Source: Eubacteriaceae bacterium (GTDB lineage Bacteria; Bacillota; Clostridia; Lachnospirales; Lachnospiraceae). Taken from it: DNA of 64,000 nt. Made by a program: the position numbers and the translations under genes. A model generated the notes under the pieces. That model saw only the letters and a list, made by a program, of their open reading frames with translations, was not told where the DNA came from and did no database searches. Shown here one piece after another: positions 17,035 through 27,081 of this stretch. How positions within the stretch are numbered: the stretch's first letter is position 1; each line of letters begins with the position of its first letter. The stretch is from contig CAJTCR010000018.1 of assembly GCA_910574915.1 (NCBI GenBank), positions 28,371 through 92,370 on the forward strand, in the 5' to 3' direction.

Positions 17035-17737
17035 CTATTTTGCAACCATGCTGTAAAGTTCATCTATAGATTTGTCTGGATTTTGAAAGACAATGTTGTA
17101 GACAGGGAGAAGCTCATTAGGCTCTGCTTCCAGCTCGTCAGCGATCACGGACAGCGGCTTGTTTTTTATGCATTTTTTCTGGATCAGTGCGATAAGATCC
17201 ATAAGTTTTGTTTTTTGAGTGACCTGCTTGGTAACTTGTTGGGTAACTTGTTGGGTAACTTGTTGAGTAACTTCCTCAGTTGCTATTTCTACTTTCTTTT
17301 TTACTTCCCGGTCTACGGCTTCTTTCAGTTTTCTGTCAAATTTTTCCTGTACAATTTCCATAACAATATCATCCATACTGTTTACATCCTGAAATATTTT
17401 TTGGTTTGCCCGCATAATCGTAGTAATCACGGACTGGTACAGCTTGTTTTGGGGATGCGCTAGCTGTGTCTAATTTATTGGTCAGGCTTTTCAGCCATAG
17501 ATTTTTTTGCTTGGATAATTTTCTGGTAACGATGATCTGGATTGGCAGGAAATCTCCCTGTACCAGATAGATGCCGGGTTCTGTCTTTTTTAATGAATAA
17601 TGACGTTCTTCCCGCAGGTGGCGGATCAGGGTTTTGGGATATTTTCCTGTTACATCTTCAGCCAGCTCAATTTGGGTGTCTGCAAAAAATGCAGGGTGCC
17701 AGTATGTTTTGTCTGTTTCTGTTTTCTTTTGCTCCAT
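17035..17737 (-). pseudogene. Decayed Rpn-family (PD-(D/E)XK) nuclease/transposase gene
   Basis: The minus-strand ATG at 17737 (AGGAGG upstream) starts MEQKKTETDKTYWHPAFFA, the usual Rpn/lachnospiraceal opening. It then jumps directly to the C-terminal half (KTLIRHLREERHY ... FLPIQIIVTRKLSKQ ... WLKSLTN), so the catalytic core of roughly 100 or more residues is missing. A single-base frameshift near 17450 then moves the remainder (NKLYQSVITTIMRANQK ... IDELYSMVAK) into another frame that ends at 17035. Intact relatives are about 300 residues. Two separate lesions indicate a non-functional gene. The coding sequence includes a 12-bp tandem repeat at 17228-17273. Confidence 0.8.
17228..17273 (-). 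repeat. 12-bp tandem repeat inside the Rpn-family pseudogene
   Basis: About four copies of GTAACTTGTTGG on the + strand encode VTQQ units on the minus strand (VTQQVTQQVTQQVTKQV). Such slippage-prone coiled-coil repeats are common in the C-terminal region of this family. Confidence 0.85.
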
Positions 17738-17955
17738 AGAAAACCTCCTTTGTTTGGGTTGGCAGGAGGTTTTTTGTTGTTTACAGAAAATCCCCTGCTT
17801 TTGTTTGGATAAAAGCACGAATTTTCTGAATGGGTATTAAAACAGTACCCTGATTGGAATGCGTTTAGATAAAAAGAAATTGGTAGAAAATATGCTTTTT
17901 TGTATTTTAACACAGGTTGTTGTTAAAGTACAATGAAATTTTTGCTTTTTTATTT

Positions 17956-18603
17956 TCACCCCTGCAACACAGAATGACTGTGAATATAAAATTCTTCCTG
18001 GCTTGGGTGCCATTCTTTTTTCATTGCTTCAAATTGAGCGTCAAACCTTTCTGCCTCTGCGGGATCGAATGCATACGCTGGGCTCTCGTGATAAAACCAC
18101 GTTGTTCCGTCAAGCGTCCCGGAAACTAATTCCTTGACGAGCATTGCCGCGGGATAACTTCCGTCTGCTGCATGGACGTTGTATTTTTTGCAGCTTTTGA
18201 AGCCGCGGGATACATAATTGCCGGGATTGCCGAAAATGACAATTACTGGATATCCTGACTGGATTGCCTTGTCAAAGCTAAATTCCAGTAATTGTTTGCT
18301 GATTCCCATACGCTGATAGTCGGGATGTACGCTCAATGGGCCAAACGTAAGGACAGAAAGGGCAGTATTATGCTGGTTCACAAGCCTGGATTTTGTATAC
18401 ATTACATTGCCGACAATTTTTCCGTCAGTTGTTTCTGCAACCAGGTCAAGCTCTGGGATAAAGTCTTTGTGATCTCTTAAAATATGAGCCAGATAATGTT
18501 CAAAACATCCAGGAACATATACATTCCAAAATGCGTTTCTTGTTAGGCTTTCGACTTCTGTGTAATCACAGGCTGCTTCATTTCGTATTGTGACAGGGTA
18601 CAT
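17956..18603 (-). CDS. GNAT-family N-acetyltransferase
   Basis: 215 residues. The acetyl-CoA-binding core is in the N-terminal two thirds: IVGNVMYTKSR, LTFGPLSVHPDYQRMGISKQ (the V-x-P-x-Y-Q-x-x-G-I/x pyrophosphate loop), and IVIFGNPGNYVSRGFKS. It resembles YhbS-type predicted acetyltransferases. The C-terminal extension (about 150-215) is of unknown role and could set substrate choice. Single gene on the minus strand with its own promoter at 18647-18676; AGGAG precedes the ATG. Substrate unknown. Confidence 0.85.
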   Translation of the reverse strand: MYPVTIRNEAACDYTEVESLTRNAFWNVYVPGCFEHYLAHILRDHKDFIPELDLVAETTDGKIVGNVMYTKSRLVNQHNTALSVLTFGPLSVHPDYQRMGISKQLLEFSFDKAIQSGYPVIVIFGNPGNYVSRGFKSCKKYNVHAADGSYPAAMLVKELVSGTLDGTTWFYHESPAYAFDPAEAERFDAQFEAMKKEWHPSQEEFYIHSHSVLQG

Positions 18604-18646
18604 AGAGGACTCCTTCTGCTTTAAATTGGGATTTGTTTCTTTATAA

Positions 18647-18676
18647 AGAATACAGGAAAGTGACCGTTTTTGTCAA
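18647..18676 (-). promoter_or_regulatory. Probable promoter of the acetyltransferase gene
   Basis: On the minus strand TTGACA (18671-18676), 18-bp spacer, TATTCT (18647-18652), about 45 bp upstream of the ATG. Confidence 0.5.
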
Positions 18677-18850
18677 TGATTTGCGTGAAATCAATGGTAT
18701 CTCCTCGTACAACGGAACAAAGCGAAAAACAGTTGACTTTCTAAGGTTCAGGATGTATCATGGTTTTTAGCTGTGCCCAGAAAATTTATGTTTCTGTTAT
18801 AAATTTTGTTTTAAATTAAGAAATTTCGCAAAAAGTTCATGATTAGAAAC

Positions 18851-18879
18851 TTGCGTTATGCTGCCAATCCACTTATAAT
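18851..18879 (+). promoter_or_regulatory. Promoter of ftsH-uvrC
   Basis: TTGCGT (18851-18856), 17-bp spacer, TATAAT (18874-18879), 62 bp before the ftsH ATG. Confidence 0.65.
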
Positions 18880-18941
18880 GAAAACAGGCGGTGTTTTATG
18901 TTTTGCATAGAACGCATAGAAGTACAGCAGATGGAGGGGAA

Positions 18942-21665
18942 ATGAATAATCAGTCACCAAATAATGGCAATCATAACAACAATCATAAGAAAAACGCAAA
19001 CGGTCAGATGATTCTGCTGTTTTTGCTGGTTACGCTTGTTGCTTTGTTTTTTATGAGCATGTTCAGCCGCTGGCAGACGCAGATGACGACAAAAGAGATT
19101 TCCTATACGGAATTCTTAAAAATGGTAGAAGAAGGGAAAGTAGAGAAGGTTCAGGTGACGTCGAACAGCTATCGGATCACGCCGAAAAAAGCTGCGAATG
19201 AGCTTGTGCCGATTACTTATTTTACAGGCATTGCGGGCAACGACTTAGAGCTTGTCTCGCTGTTAAAGGAACACGATGTGGAATATTATCCGTATATACC
19301 AGATGATTCTGCTACGTGGATCTACAATATTTTAAGCATCGTACTGCCGATTTTGCTGCTTTGGGCAGTGATGGGATTTTTGATGCGGAAAATGGGAAGC
19401 GGCATGGGGATGGGTGTTGGAAAAAATACCGCGAAGGTCTATGTCGAGAAAAAAACGGGTGTTACGTTTAAGGACGTTGCCGGACAGGATGAAGCAAAGG
19501 AATCGTTGCAGGAAGTCGTGGATTTTCTGCACAATCCGCAGAAGTATACGGATATCGGAGCAAAACTGCCAAAAGGCGCCCTTTTGGTAGGCCCTCCGGG
19601 AACAGGCAAGACGCTGCTGGCGAAAGCGGTTGCAGGGGAAGCAAATGTGCCGTTTTTCTCGCTTGCCGGGTCGGATTTTGTGGAAATGTTTGTCGGCGTC
19701 GGGGCGTCCCGCGTGCGTGACTTGTTTAAAGAGGCACAAAAGCAGGCGCCGTGTATTATCTTTATTGACGAGATCGATGCAATCGGCAAAAGCCGTGATA
19801 CCCGTTACGGCAGCGGCAATGACGAGCGGGAGCAGACGCTGAACCAGCTTTTGGCTGAAATGGATGGATTTGATACGTCTAAGGGGCTTTTGATCCTTGC
19901 GGCAACCAACCGCCCGGAAGTGCTGGATAAGGCGCTGCTTCGTCCGGGGCGGTTTGACCGCCGGATTATCGTGGAAAAACCGGATTTAAAAGGCAGGGTT
20001 GAGACGTTAAAAGTGCATTCCAAGGATGTGCTGATGGATGAAACCGTAGATTTGGATGCGATTGCGCTTGCGACTTCTGGGGCGGTCGGTTCGGATCTGG
20101 CAAATATGATTAATGAAGCGGCGATTAACGCAGTGAAAAACGGCAGAAAATATGTGAATCAGTCCGATCTGTTTGAATCGGTAGAGGTAGTAATAGCCGG
20201 AAAAGAGAAAAAAGACCGGATTCTTGGCAAAGAGGAAAAACGCATTGTCGCTTACCACGAGGTTGGCCACGCGCTGACGACGGCGCTGCAAAAGAATGCG
20301 GAGCCGGTGCAGAAGATTACGATTGTACCAAGGACAATGGGTGCGCTTGGCTACGTGATGCAGGTGCCGGAAGAAGAAAAATATTTAATGTCCGAAGAAG
20401 AGCTGAAAGCGCGCCTAGTTACGTTTATGGCAGGCCGTGCCGCAGAGGAAATCGTATTTCATTCGATTACAACAGGTGCTTCCAATGATATTGAAAAAGC
20501 GACGCAGATTGCGCGCGCAATGGTGACACAGTACGGAATGTCCAAAAAATTCGGGCTGATCAGTCTGGAATCCGTAGAAAACCGCTATCTGGACGGCAGG
20601 CCGGTATTAAACTGCGGCGATGACACCGCGGCAGAGATTGACCAGGAAGTGCAGGTGATCTTAAAGCAGAGCTACGAGACAGCGAAAAAGCTGCTGGAAG
20701 AAAACCGCGAAGTGCTTGATAAGATCGCACAATATTTATTTGAACACGAAACGATTACCGGCAAGGAATTTATGCGCATTTACCGTGAGATCAAAGGCAT
20801 CCCGCAGCCGCCGGAGGAGGAAGAAAAGCGCCCGCTTTCTATGCAGGGCATTCCGCAGCCGGGAACAGGATCGTACGTGCCGAATGCCCCTGTAGGACAG
20901 CCGGGAACGGCACCAACTACGCCAATGGGACAGCCGGGAACGGCACCAACTGCGCCGATGGGACAGCCGGGAACGGCACCAACTGCGCCAATGGGACAGC
21001 CGGGAACGGCACCAACTGCGCCAATGGGACAGCCGGGAATGGCACCAAATGTGCCAGTCAGACAGCCGGGAACGGCACCGAATGCGCCAATGGGACAGCC
21101 AGGAACGGCACCGAATGCGCCGATGGGACAGCCGGGAACGGCACCGAATGCGCCGATGGGACAGCCAGGAACGGCACCAACTGTGCCAATGGGACAGCCG
21201 GGAATGGCACCGAATGCGCCGATGGGACAGCCGGGAACGGCACCAAATGTGCCGGTCAGACAGCCAGGAACGGCACCGAATGCAAATATACCTGTAGGAC
21301 AGCCAGGGATGGCACCAACGGGAACTGCCGGACAGAATGAGAAGGCAGCAAATCCATCAACTGAACAGTATATGCAGGCAACGGATTACAAAGCAGGACG
21401 TCTAGGAGCGGCATCCAATACGCCTGTAGGGCAGCCGGGGACAGCACCAAATATACCCGCTGGACAATTTGAAACGGCATCAAATGCGTATACCGGACAG
21501 CCAGGAACAGCACCAAACCAGCCGTCCAATGCACCAGCGGAGATGGGAGCAGGCGGTCAGATGACAGGCAGCCAGCCTATGCCGCAGCAGGCACAGAAGC
21601 CGCGTGCAGATTGGGAGCGGCAGTTGTGGAATCAGAATGAGCAGAAGGAAGATGAAAGGGAATAA
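18942..21665 (+). CDS. ftsH: Membrane-bound ATP-dependent zinc metalloprotease with long repeat tail
   Basis: AAA+ protease that degrades misfolded and regulatory membrane and cytosolic proteins. Start ATG 18942 follows GGAGGGG (18934-18939). Order: Asn/His-rich cytosolic N-tip, TM1 ([14 protein letters not shown]), extracytoplasmic domain, TM2 ([17 protein letters not shown]). The AAA domain has Walker A GPPGTGKT (about 217), Walker [12 protein letters not shown] and [11 protein letters not shown]; the M41 zinc site is HEVGH (about 439). The ordinary family ends near residue 640-650. Here about 260 extra residues follow, including 13 tandem 11-residue PGTAPxxPMGQ units (about 654-798) and a Gln/Pro-rich end. 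uvrC starts at the last base of the stop codon (TAATG), so the two are coupled. Confidence 0.96.
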   Translation: MNNQSPNNGNHNNNHKKNANGQMILLFLLVTLVALFFMSMFSRWQTQMTTKEISYTEFLKMVEEGKVEKVQVTSNSYRITPKKAANELVPITYFTGIAGNDLELVSLLKEHDVEYYPYIPDDSATWIYNILSIVLPILLLWAVMGFLMRKMGSGMGMGVGKNTAKVYVEKKTGVTFKDVAGQDEAKESLQEVVDFLHNPQKYTDIGAKLPKGALLVGPPGTGKTLLAKAVAGEANVPFFSLAGSDFVEMFVGVGASRVRDLFKEAQKQAPCIIFIDEIDAIGKSRDTRYGSGNDEREQTLNQLLAEMDGFDTSKGLLILAATNRPEVLDKALLRPGRFDRRIIVEKPDLKGRVETLKVHSKDVLMDETVDLDAIALATSGAVGSDLANMINEAAINAVKNGRKYVNQSDLFESVEVVIAGKEKKDRILGKEEKRIVAYHEVGHALTTALQKNAEPVQKITIVPRTMGALGYVMQVPEEEKYLMSEEELKARLVTFMAGRAAEEIVFHSITTGASNDIEKATQIARAMVTQYGMSKKFGLISLESVENRYLDGRPVLNCGDDTAAEIDQEVQVILKQSYETAKKLLEENREVLDKIAQYLFEHETITGKEFMRIYREIKGIPQPPEEEEKRPLSMQGIPQPGTGSYVPNAPVGQPGTAPTTPMGQPGTAPTAPMGQPGTAPTAPMGQPGTAPTAPMGQPGMAPNVPVRQPGTAPNAPMGQPGTAPNAPMGQPGTAPNAPMGQPGTAPTVPMGQPGMAPNAPMGQPGTAPNVPVRQPGTAPNANIPVGQPGMAPTGTAGQNEKAANPSTEQYMQATDYKAGRLGAASNTPVGQPGTAPNIPAGQFETASNAYTGQPGTAPNQPSNAPAEMGAGGQMTGSQPMPQQAQKPRADWERQLWNQNEQKEDERE
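20901..21335 (+). repeat. 33-bp tandem repeat (13 units) encoding the FtsH tail
   Basis: Units of about 33 bp opening CCGGGAACGGCACC and ending ATGGGACAG encode PGTAP-(T/N)-x-P-(M/V)-(G/R)-Q. Internal variants ([11 protein letters not shown] appears twice in different places) suggest unit duplication by slippage or unequal exchange. Copy number is likely to vary between strains. Confidence 0.92.
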
Positions 21666-23575
21666 TGTTTGATATTCAGGAAGAATTAAAAAAACTCCCG
21701 GATCGTCCGGGAGTCTACCTGATGCACGATAGGAACGATGCGATTATTTATGTCGGAAAGGCAGTGAATCTGAAAAACCGCGTGCGTCAGTATTTTCGTG
21801 CCAGCCACAGAGAAGGGATCCGCAAAGACCAGATGGTCTCGCTGATTGACCGTTTTGAATATATTATTACGGATTCCGAGCTGGAAGCACTTGTGCTGGA
21901 ATGCAATCTGATCAAAGAGCATCGCCCGAAATATAATATTCTGCTGAAAGATGACAAGACTTATCCGTATATAAAAGTGACGCTGGGGGAAACTTACCCC
22001 AGGGTCCTTTTTTCGCGTCAGATGAAAAAGGATAAATCCCAGTATTTTGGGCCTTATACAAGCGCGACGGCAGTCAAGGATACGATAGAGCTGATCCGAA
22101 AGCTGTATCAGCTTCGTACGTGCAGCAGGCAGCTTCCGCGGGATACGGGCAAAGACCGCCCGTGTTTGAACTATCATATCCATCAGTGCCTGGCGCCGTG
22201 CCAGGGGTATATTTCACCTGCTGACTACCAGGCGCGCATTAAAAAAGCGCTGGATTTTTTAAACGGCAATTATAAGCCTGTGCTGGAAGAGCTGGAGCAG
22301 AAAATGCAGGCGGCGTCCGCGGAGATGGACTTTGAAAAGGCGATGGAGTACCGCGATTTAATGAACAGCGTGCGCCAGGTATCCGAAAAGCAGAAGGTGA
22401 CCAATTCCGACGGTGAGGATAAAGACATTATTGCGTTGGCAAAGGATGACAGGGACGCGGTTGTCCAGGTGTTTTTTATCCGGGACGGCAGGCTGATCGG
22501 CAGAGAGCATTTTTATGTAACCATTGAAGTGGGAGATACGACGCAGCAGATTTTGACGTCTTTTCTCAAGCAGTATTATGCGGGCACGCCGTTTATTCCA
22601 AAAGAAATTATGCTGCAAAAAGAAGTCGAGGAAATGGACGTGATCGCGCAGTGGCTGAGCAGCAAGCGCGGGCAGAAGGTCTATCTGCGCGTGCCGCAAA
22701 AAGGCATGAAGGAAAAGCTGGTGGATCTGGCGCAGAAAAATGCCAGGCTCGTGCTGAACCAGGATAAAGAGCGGCTAAAGCGCGAAGAAGGCAGGACAAT
22801 CGGAGCGATGAAGGAGATTGCAGGGATTTTGGGCTTACAGGGGCTAAGCCGTGTGGAAGCGTATGATATTTCCAATACAAATGGTTTTGAAAGCGTCGGT
22901 TCGATGATCGTATACGAAAAAGGAAAGCCATGCCGCAGCGATTACCGCAAGTTCAAGCTGCGTACGGTGGCAGGGCCGGACGATTACGCATCGATGCATG
23001 AGGTGCTGACGCGCCGCTTTACGCATGGGATGGAAGAACGCAAAGAACGGGCGGAAAAAAATCTGGAGGATGCTTACGGCAGCTTTACCAAATTTCCTGA
23101 CCTGATTATGATGGACGGCGGCCGCGGCCAGGTAAATATCGCGTTGCAGGTGCTGGACGAACTGCATCTTGCCATTCCGGTATGCGGGATGGTCAAAGAT
23201 GATTTTCACCGTACGAGAGGACTGTATTTTCACAATGTGGAGCTGCCGATTGACCGCAATTCCGAAGGGTTTAAGCTGATTACCAGAATCCAGGACGAAG
23301 CGCACAGGTTCGCGATCGAGTACCACCGTTCGCTGCGCAGCAAAGAACAGGTGCATTCGGTATTGGACGATATTGCAGGCATCGGGCCTGCGAGACGAAA
23401 AGCGCTGATGCGCCATTTCCAGTCGATCGACGCGATACGCGCGGCTTCTGTAGAGCAGTTGTGCGAGGCAGACAGCATGAACGAAAAGGCGGCGAATGCC
23501 GTGTATGCGTATTTTCGGGAAGATGCCCATAATCACAGCGGCGAACAGGAAACGCAGACAGCGAATACAAAATGA
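21665..23575 (+). CDS. uvrC: UvrABC excinuclease subunit C
   Basis: Makes the dual incisions in nucleotide excision repair. 636 residues. The GIY-YIG nuclease domain is at the N-terminus ([20 protein letters not shown]), a UVR motif at about 200-235 ([13 protein letters not shown]), an RNase H-like 5'-incision domain ([20 protein letters not shown] ... [12 protein letters not shown]), and two helix-hairpin-helix motifs at the end ([16 protein letters not shown]). Coupled to ftsH by a 1-bp stop/start overlap. Confidence 0.97.
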   Translation: MFDIQEELKKLPDRPGVYLMHDRNDAIIYVGKAVNLKNRVRQYFRASHREGIRKDQMVSLIDRFEYIITDSELEALVLECNLIKEHRPKYNILLKDDKTYPYIKVTLGETYPRVLFSRQMKKDKSQYFGPYTSATAVKDTIELIRKLYQLRTCSRQLPRDTGKDRPCLNYHIHQCLAPCQGYISPADYQARIKKALDFLNGNYKPVLEELEQKMQAASAEMDFEKAMEYRDLMNSVRQVSEKQKVTNSDGEDKDIIALAKDDRDAVVQVFFIRDGRLIGREHFYVTIEVGDTTQQILTSFLKQYYAGTPFIPKEIMLQKEVEEMDVIAQWLSSKRGQKVYLRVPQKGMKEKLVDLAQKNARLVLNQDKERLKREEGRTIGAMKEIAGILGLQGLSRVEAYDISNTNGFESVGSMIVYEKGKPCRSDYRKFKLRTVAGPDDYASMHEVLTRRFTHGMEERKERAEKNLEDAYGSFTKFPDLIMMDGGRGQVNIALQVLDELHLAIPVCGMVKDDFHRTRGLYFHNVELPIDRNSEGFKLITRIQDEAHRFAIEYHRSLRSKEQVHSVLDDIAGIGPARRKALMRHFQSIDAIRAASVEQLCEADSMNEKAANAVYAYFREDAHNHSGEQETQTANTK

Positions 23576-23610
23576 AACGCAGCCAACAGACACGAGATTA
23601 CGTATAAAGA

Positions 23611-23639
23611 TTGCTGTTCTTATGAATATGTGGTACACT
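23611..23639 (+). promoter_or_regulatory. Promoter of the hprK-murB-rapZ-whiA cluster
   Basis: TTGCTG (23611-23616), 17-bp spacer, TACACT (23634-23639), 54 bp upstream of the hprK ATG. Confidence 0.5.
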
Positions 23640-23693
23640 GGAATCAGAAAGAAATAGAGAATGATGCTCCATGCACAGGAAAGGAGACGAAGT

Positions 23694-24623
23694 ATGAAGG
23701 GTGTCAATGTACAGCGGTTTGCAGATCTGTTTCAGATGAAAAATTTAACGACAGAGATCGATCTTAGCATCCGCGAGATAACCGTATCCGAGATTAACCG
23801 GCCTGCATTGCAGTTCTGCGGCTATTTTGAATATTTTCCAAAGGAACGCGTACAGATTGTCGGGATGGTAGAATACGCGTATTTACGACAGTTAAATGAA
23901 CAAAAAAGGACAGAGGCGATCGAGGCGTTTTTTTCCTACGATATTCCATGTATCGTATTTTGCCGCGGCTTGATTCCAGAGGGAAATTTTTTAGAGATTG
24001 CCAAAAAGCACAATGTGGCAGTGCTTAGTACGCAGCGAAAGACGTCCAGCATTACGGCTGAGATTATCCGTGTGTTAAATGAAGAGCTGGCGCCGTGCAT
24101 TACGATCCACGGGGTATTGGTCGATGTATACGGCGAAGGGCTTTTGATTATGGGAGAAAGCGGGATCGGAAAGAGCGAGACGGCTTTGGAGCTGATCCGG
24201 CGCGGGCACCGTCTTGTGACGGATGACGTCGTAGAGATCCGCAAGATTAATGAGCTGACGTTGATCGGCACGTCGCCGGACATTACCCGTTATTTTATCG
24301 AGCTGAGGGGAATCGGCATTATTGACGTTAAGGCGCTCTACGGTGTGGAATGTGTCAAGGAAAAGCAGAATATCGACCTTGTGATTAAGCTGGAGGACTG
24401 GAAAAAAGACAATGAATATGACAGAATGGGGCTGGAACAGGAGTATACGGAGTTTCTAGGTACGAAAGTCGTCTGCCATTCCCTTCCGATCCGGCCGGGA
24501 CGAAATCTGGCGCTGATCTGCGAGGCGGCAGCCGTAAACCACAGGCAGAAAAAGATGGGCTACAATGCGGCTAAGGAATTGTGCCGCCGCGTGCAGGAGA
24601 ACCTTTCCAAAGACAATGCCTGA
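23694..24623 (+). CDS. hprK: HPr kinase/phosphorylase
   Basis: Phosphorylates/dephosphorylates HPr at Ser46, the switch for carbon catabolite control in Firmicutes. About 309 residues from ATG 23694 (AAGGAG upstream); an earlier in-frame ATG at 23661 lacks a site. The N-terminal domain is followed by Walker A GESGIGKSETAL (about 153), the conserved RLVTDDVVEI, the HprK signature RGIGIIDVKALYG, and the C-terminal PIRPGRNLALICEAAA. ptsH is not in the window. Relevant to the PTS locus at 48-55 kb. Confidence 0.96.
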   Translation: MKGVNVQRFADLFQMKNLTTEIDLSIREITVSEINRPALQFCGYFEYFPKERVQIVGMVEYAYLRQLNEQKRTEAIEAFFSYDIPCIVFCRGLIPEGNFLEIAKKHNVAVLSTQRKTSSITAEIIRVLNEELAPCITIHGVLVDVYGEGLLIMGESGIGKSETALELIRRGHRLVTDDVVEIRKINELTLIGTSPDITRYFIELRGIGIIDVKALYGVECVKEKQNIDLVIKLEDWKKDNEYDRMGLEQEYTEFLGTKVVCHSLPIRPGRNLALICEAAAVNHRQKKMGYNAAKELCRRVQENLSKDNA

Positions 24624-24674
24624 GAGAAAACCAGGAAAATTTAAAATGTGAAGACAGGAAATGGAGAAGCAGAA

Positions 24675-26084
24675 ATGGACAGAAAAAATGCATGGGAAAA
24701 ATATCCGCAGGATACGCGCGATACGATTATGCAGTTTGGCGAAGCATACAGGCAGTTTCTTTCGGCATGTAAGACAGAGCGCGAATGCACTGCAAAATTT
24801 GTGCAGATGGCAAAAGATGCCGGATTTTGTGATATCAAAGAAATCGCCGCATCCGGGAAAACATTAAAGCCTGGAGATAAAGTATATGCTGTAAATAAAG
24901 GAAAAGGGCTTGCCATGTTTGTGATCGGGCAGGAGCCGATCGAGCAGGGGATGAATATTTTAGGCGCACATATTGATTCTCCGCGCCTGGATTTAAAACA
25001 AAATCCGCTGTACGAAGATACAGAGATGGCGATGCTCGATACGCATTATTACGGCGGCGTGAAAAAATACCAGTGGGTAGCGCTTCCGCTTGCGCTGCAC
25101 GGCGTATTTGTAAAAAAAGACGGTACGACAGTTCCAGTCAGCATCGGAGATCAGCCAGGCGATCCGGTCTTTGGCGTCAGCGACCTGCTCATTCATCTCG
25201 CAGGCGAGCAGATGGAGAAAAAGGCGAGCAAAGTAATCGAAGGGGAAAACCTGGATCTGTTAATCGGAAGCATCCCGATGGCAAAAGACGAGAAAAAGCA
25301 GGACGGGGACGATGTGATAAAAGACCGTGTGAAGGCGAATATTTTGCATATTCTCGAACAGGAATTTCAGATCGGGGAAGAAGATTTTATATCGGCGGAA
25401 ATCGAGGTCGTTCCTGCCGGAGAAGCGCGTGACTACGGGCTTGACCGCAGCATGATTATGGGGTATGGGCACGATGACAGAGTGTGTGCGTATCCTTCGT
25501 TTCTGGCGATGCTGGATCTTTTAGAAGCGCCGCGGCATACGGGCGTCTGCCTGCTGGTAGATAAAGAAGAAGTCGGCAGCGTCGGCGCGACAGGCATGAA
25601 ATCCCGCTTTTTTGAAAATATGACGGCAGAAGTGATGCAGGCGGCAGGGCAGTACAGCGAGCTGGCGCTGCGCCGGGCGCTTGCCGCTTCCAAAGTGCTT
25701 TCTTCTGATGTCAGCGCCGCGTTTGACCCAAACTTTGCGTCTGTATCGGATAAGAAAAACACGGCATATTTTGGCAAAGGGCTTGTGTTTAACAAATTTA
25801 CCGGATCAAGAGGAAAATCCGGGTCAAATGACGCCAATCCAGAATATATCGCGCATCTGCGTGAGATCCTTGACCGCAACGAGGTGTCCTACCAGACCGC
25901 GGAGCTTGGAAAGGTAGACCAGGGCGGCGGCGGAACGATTGCGTTTATACTGTCAGAATATGGCATGGAAGTCATTGACAGCGGAGTCGCGGTGCTGAAT
26001 ATGCACGCGCCTTGGGAAATTATCAGCAAGGTGGACTTGTACGAAGCTTACCGCGGGTATCAGGTATTTTTAAAAGAAGCGTAA
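24675..26084 (+). CDS. M18-family zinc aminopeptidase
   Basis: About 469 residues from ATG 24675 (GGAG at 24663). Metal-binding motifs of family M18 are visible: NILGAHIDSPRLDLK (His/Asp), VDKEEVGSVGATG (Glu pair), a central GHDDRVCAYPS, and the C-terminal GVAVLNMHAPWEI (His ligand). Family members are dodecameric cytosolic peptidases removing N-terminal residues, often acidic ones. It lies between hprK and murB with short gaps and is probably in the same operon. Confidence 0.93.
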   Translation: MDRKNAWEKYPQDTRDTIMQFGEAYRQFLSACKTERECTAKFVQMAKDAGFCDIKEIAASGKTLKPGDKVYAVNKGKGLAMFVIGQEPIEQGMNILGAHIDSPRLDLKQNPLYEDTEMAMLDTHYYGGVKKYQWVALPLALHGVFVKKDGTTVPVSIGDQPGDPVFGVSDLLIHLAGEQMEKKASKVIEGENLDLLIGSIPMAKDEKKQDGDDVIKDRVKANILHILEQEFQIGEEDFISAEIEVVPAGEARDYGLDRSMIMGYGHDDRVCAYPSFLAMLDLLEAPRHTGVCLLVDKEEVGSVGATGMKSRFFENMTAEVMQAAGQYSELALRRALAASKVLSSDVSAAFDPNFASVSDKKNTAYFGKGLVFNKFTGSRGKSGSNDANPEYIAHLREILDRNEVSYQTAELGKVDQGGGGTIAFILSEYGMEVIDSGVAVLNMHAPWEIISKVDLYEAYRGYQVFLKEA

Positions 26085-26109
26085 CCGGCAAAAACAATGA
26101 GGTTAGAAA

Positions 26110-27033
26110 GTGGTCAGAATGGAACAATCCGTATTTTATGAAAAGCTGTGCCAGATACTTTCCAAAGATCAGATTTTATGTAACGAGCCAATGAGCCGGC
26201 ATACGACGTTTCGCGTGGGCGGGCAGGCAGATTTTTACCTGACGCCGCGCACGGAGCAGGTGGCGCACATACTGGCACTGTGCAAAAAGGAGCAGGTTCC
26301 CTGCCAGATCGTTGGCAACGGCAGCAATCTTTTGGTAGGCGACCTGGGGATTCGGGGCGTTGTGCTTGCATTTGCCAAGCAGGCAGGAGCTGTCCGTACT
26401 GAAGGAAACTGTGTAAAGGCACAGGCGGGGGCGCTTTTGTCCAAGGCGGCAGGCGCGGCATGGAAGGCAGGGCTTGGCGGGCTGGAATTTGCAGCCGGGA
26501 TACCGGGTTCGGTCGGCGGTGCTGTCGTGATGAATGCGGGAGCTTATGGCGGCGAGTGCAAAGACGTGCTGCGGCAGGTGACAGCGCTGACACAGGATGG
26601 GGAGCTTGTTACGCTCTCGAACGAGGAGCTGGATCTGTCGTACCGCCATAGCTGCATCCCTGCGCGCGGACTTATCGTGCTGGAAGCCGAGTTTGCCTTA
26701 CAGCAAAAGCCGCAGGAGGAGATTTTCGCGCTGATGGAGGACTTGAAAAGCCGCAGGATCGAAAAGCAGCCGCTGGAATACCCAAGCGCAGGCAGTACGT
26801 TTAAGCGCCCGCAGGGATATTTTGCCGGAAAACTGATTATGGATGCCGGGCTAAGAGGCGTTTCGGTCGGCGGGGCGATGGTATCCGAAAAACATTGTGG
26901 GTTTGTGATTAATACCGGAGGCGCCACAGCCGCGGACGTTCTTGCGCTGATACACAAGGTTCAGGAGCAGGTGTTCGCGCATTCCGGCGTGAGGCTGGAA
27001 ACAGAAGTTAGATGTATGGGAGAGTTTGCGTAG
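26110..27033 (+). CDS. murB: UDP-N-acetylenolpyruvoylglucosamine reductase
   Basis: Second committed step of peptidoglycan precursor synthesis (NADPH reduction of UDP-GlcNAc-enolpyruvate). About 307 residues. FAD-binding segments TTFRVGGQADFYL, VGNGSNLLV and AAGIPGSVGGAVVMNAGAYG; catalytic region SAGSTFKRP; C-terminal CGFVINTGGATAADV and EVRCMGEF. The layout is that of the shorter type IIb enzymes. Start: GTG 26110, 7 bp after GAGG; ATG 26119 is the alternative. Confidence 0.95.
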   Translation: MVRMEQSVFYEKLCQILSKDQILCNEPMSRHTTFRVGGQADFYLTPRTEQVAHILALCKKEQVPCQIVGNGSNLLVGDLGIRGVVLAFAKQAGAVRTEGNCVKAQAGALLSKAAGAAWKAGLGGLEFAAGIPGSVGGAVVMNAGAYGGECKDVLRQVTALTQDGELVTLSNEELDLSYRHSCIPARGLIVLEAEFALQQKPQEEIFALMEDLKSRRIEKQPLEYPSAGSTFKRPQGYFAGKLIMDAGLRGVSVGGAMVSEKHCGFVINTGGATAADVLALIHKVQEQVFAHSGVRLETEVRCMGEFA

Positions 27034-27081
27034 GATGGATAGCTTTCCAGGCGGCAGTATGACAGAAAGGGGGAGTATGTG

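Noticed and set aside
17228..17273. CRISPR-like array
   Set aside because: 12-bp direct repeats without spacers, inside a coding pseudogene.
17740..17790. Intrinsic terminator formed by AACCTCC/GGAGGTTTTTT
   Set aside because: No + strand gene precedes it; on the minus strand the pairing involves the ribosome site of the Rpn-family remnant, so it is better seen as a chance or leader hairpin.
21049..21534. ORFs in other frames of the FtsH tail repeat (for example a WDSRERHRM repeat)
   Set aside because: By-products of the 33-bp tandem repeat; the FtsH frame is continuous and correct.
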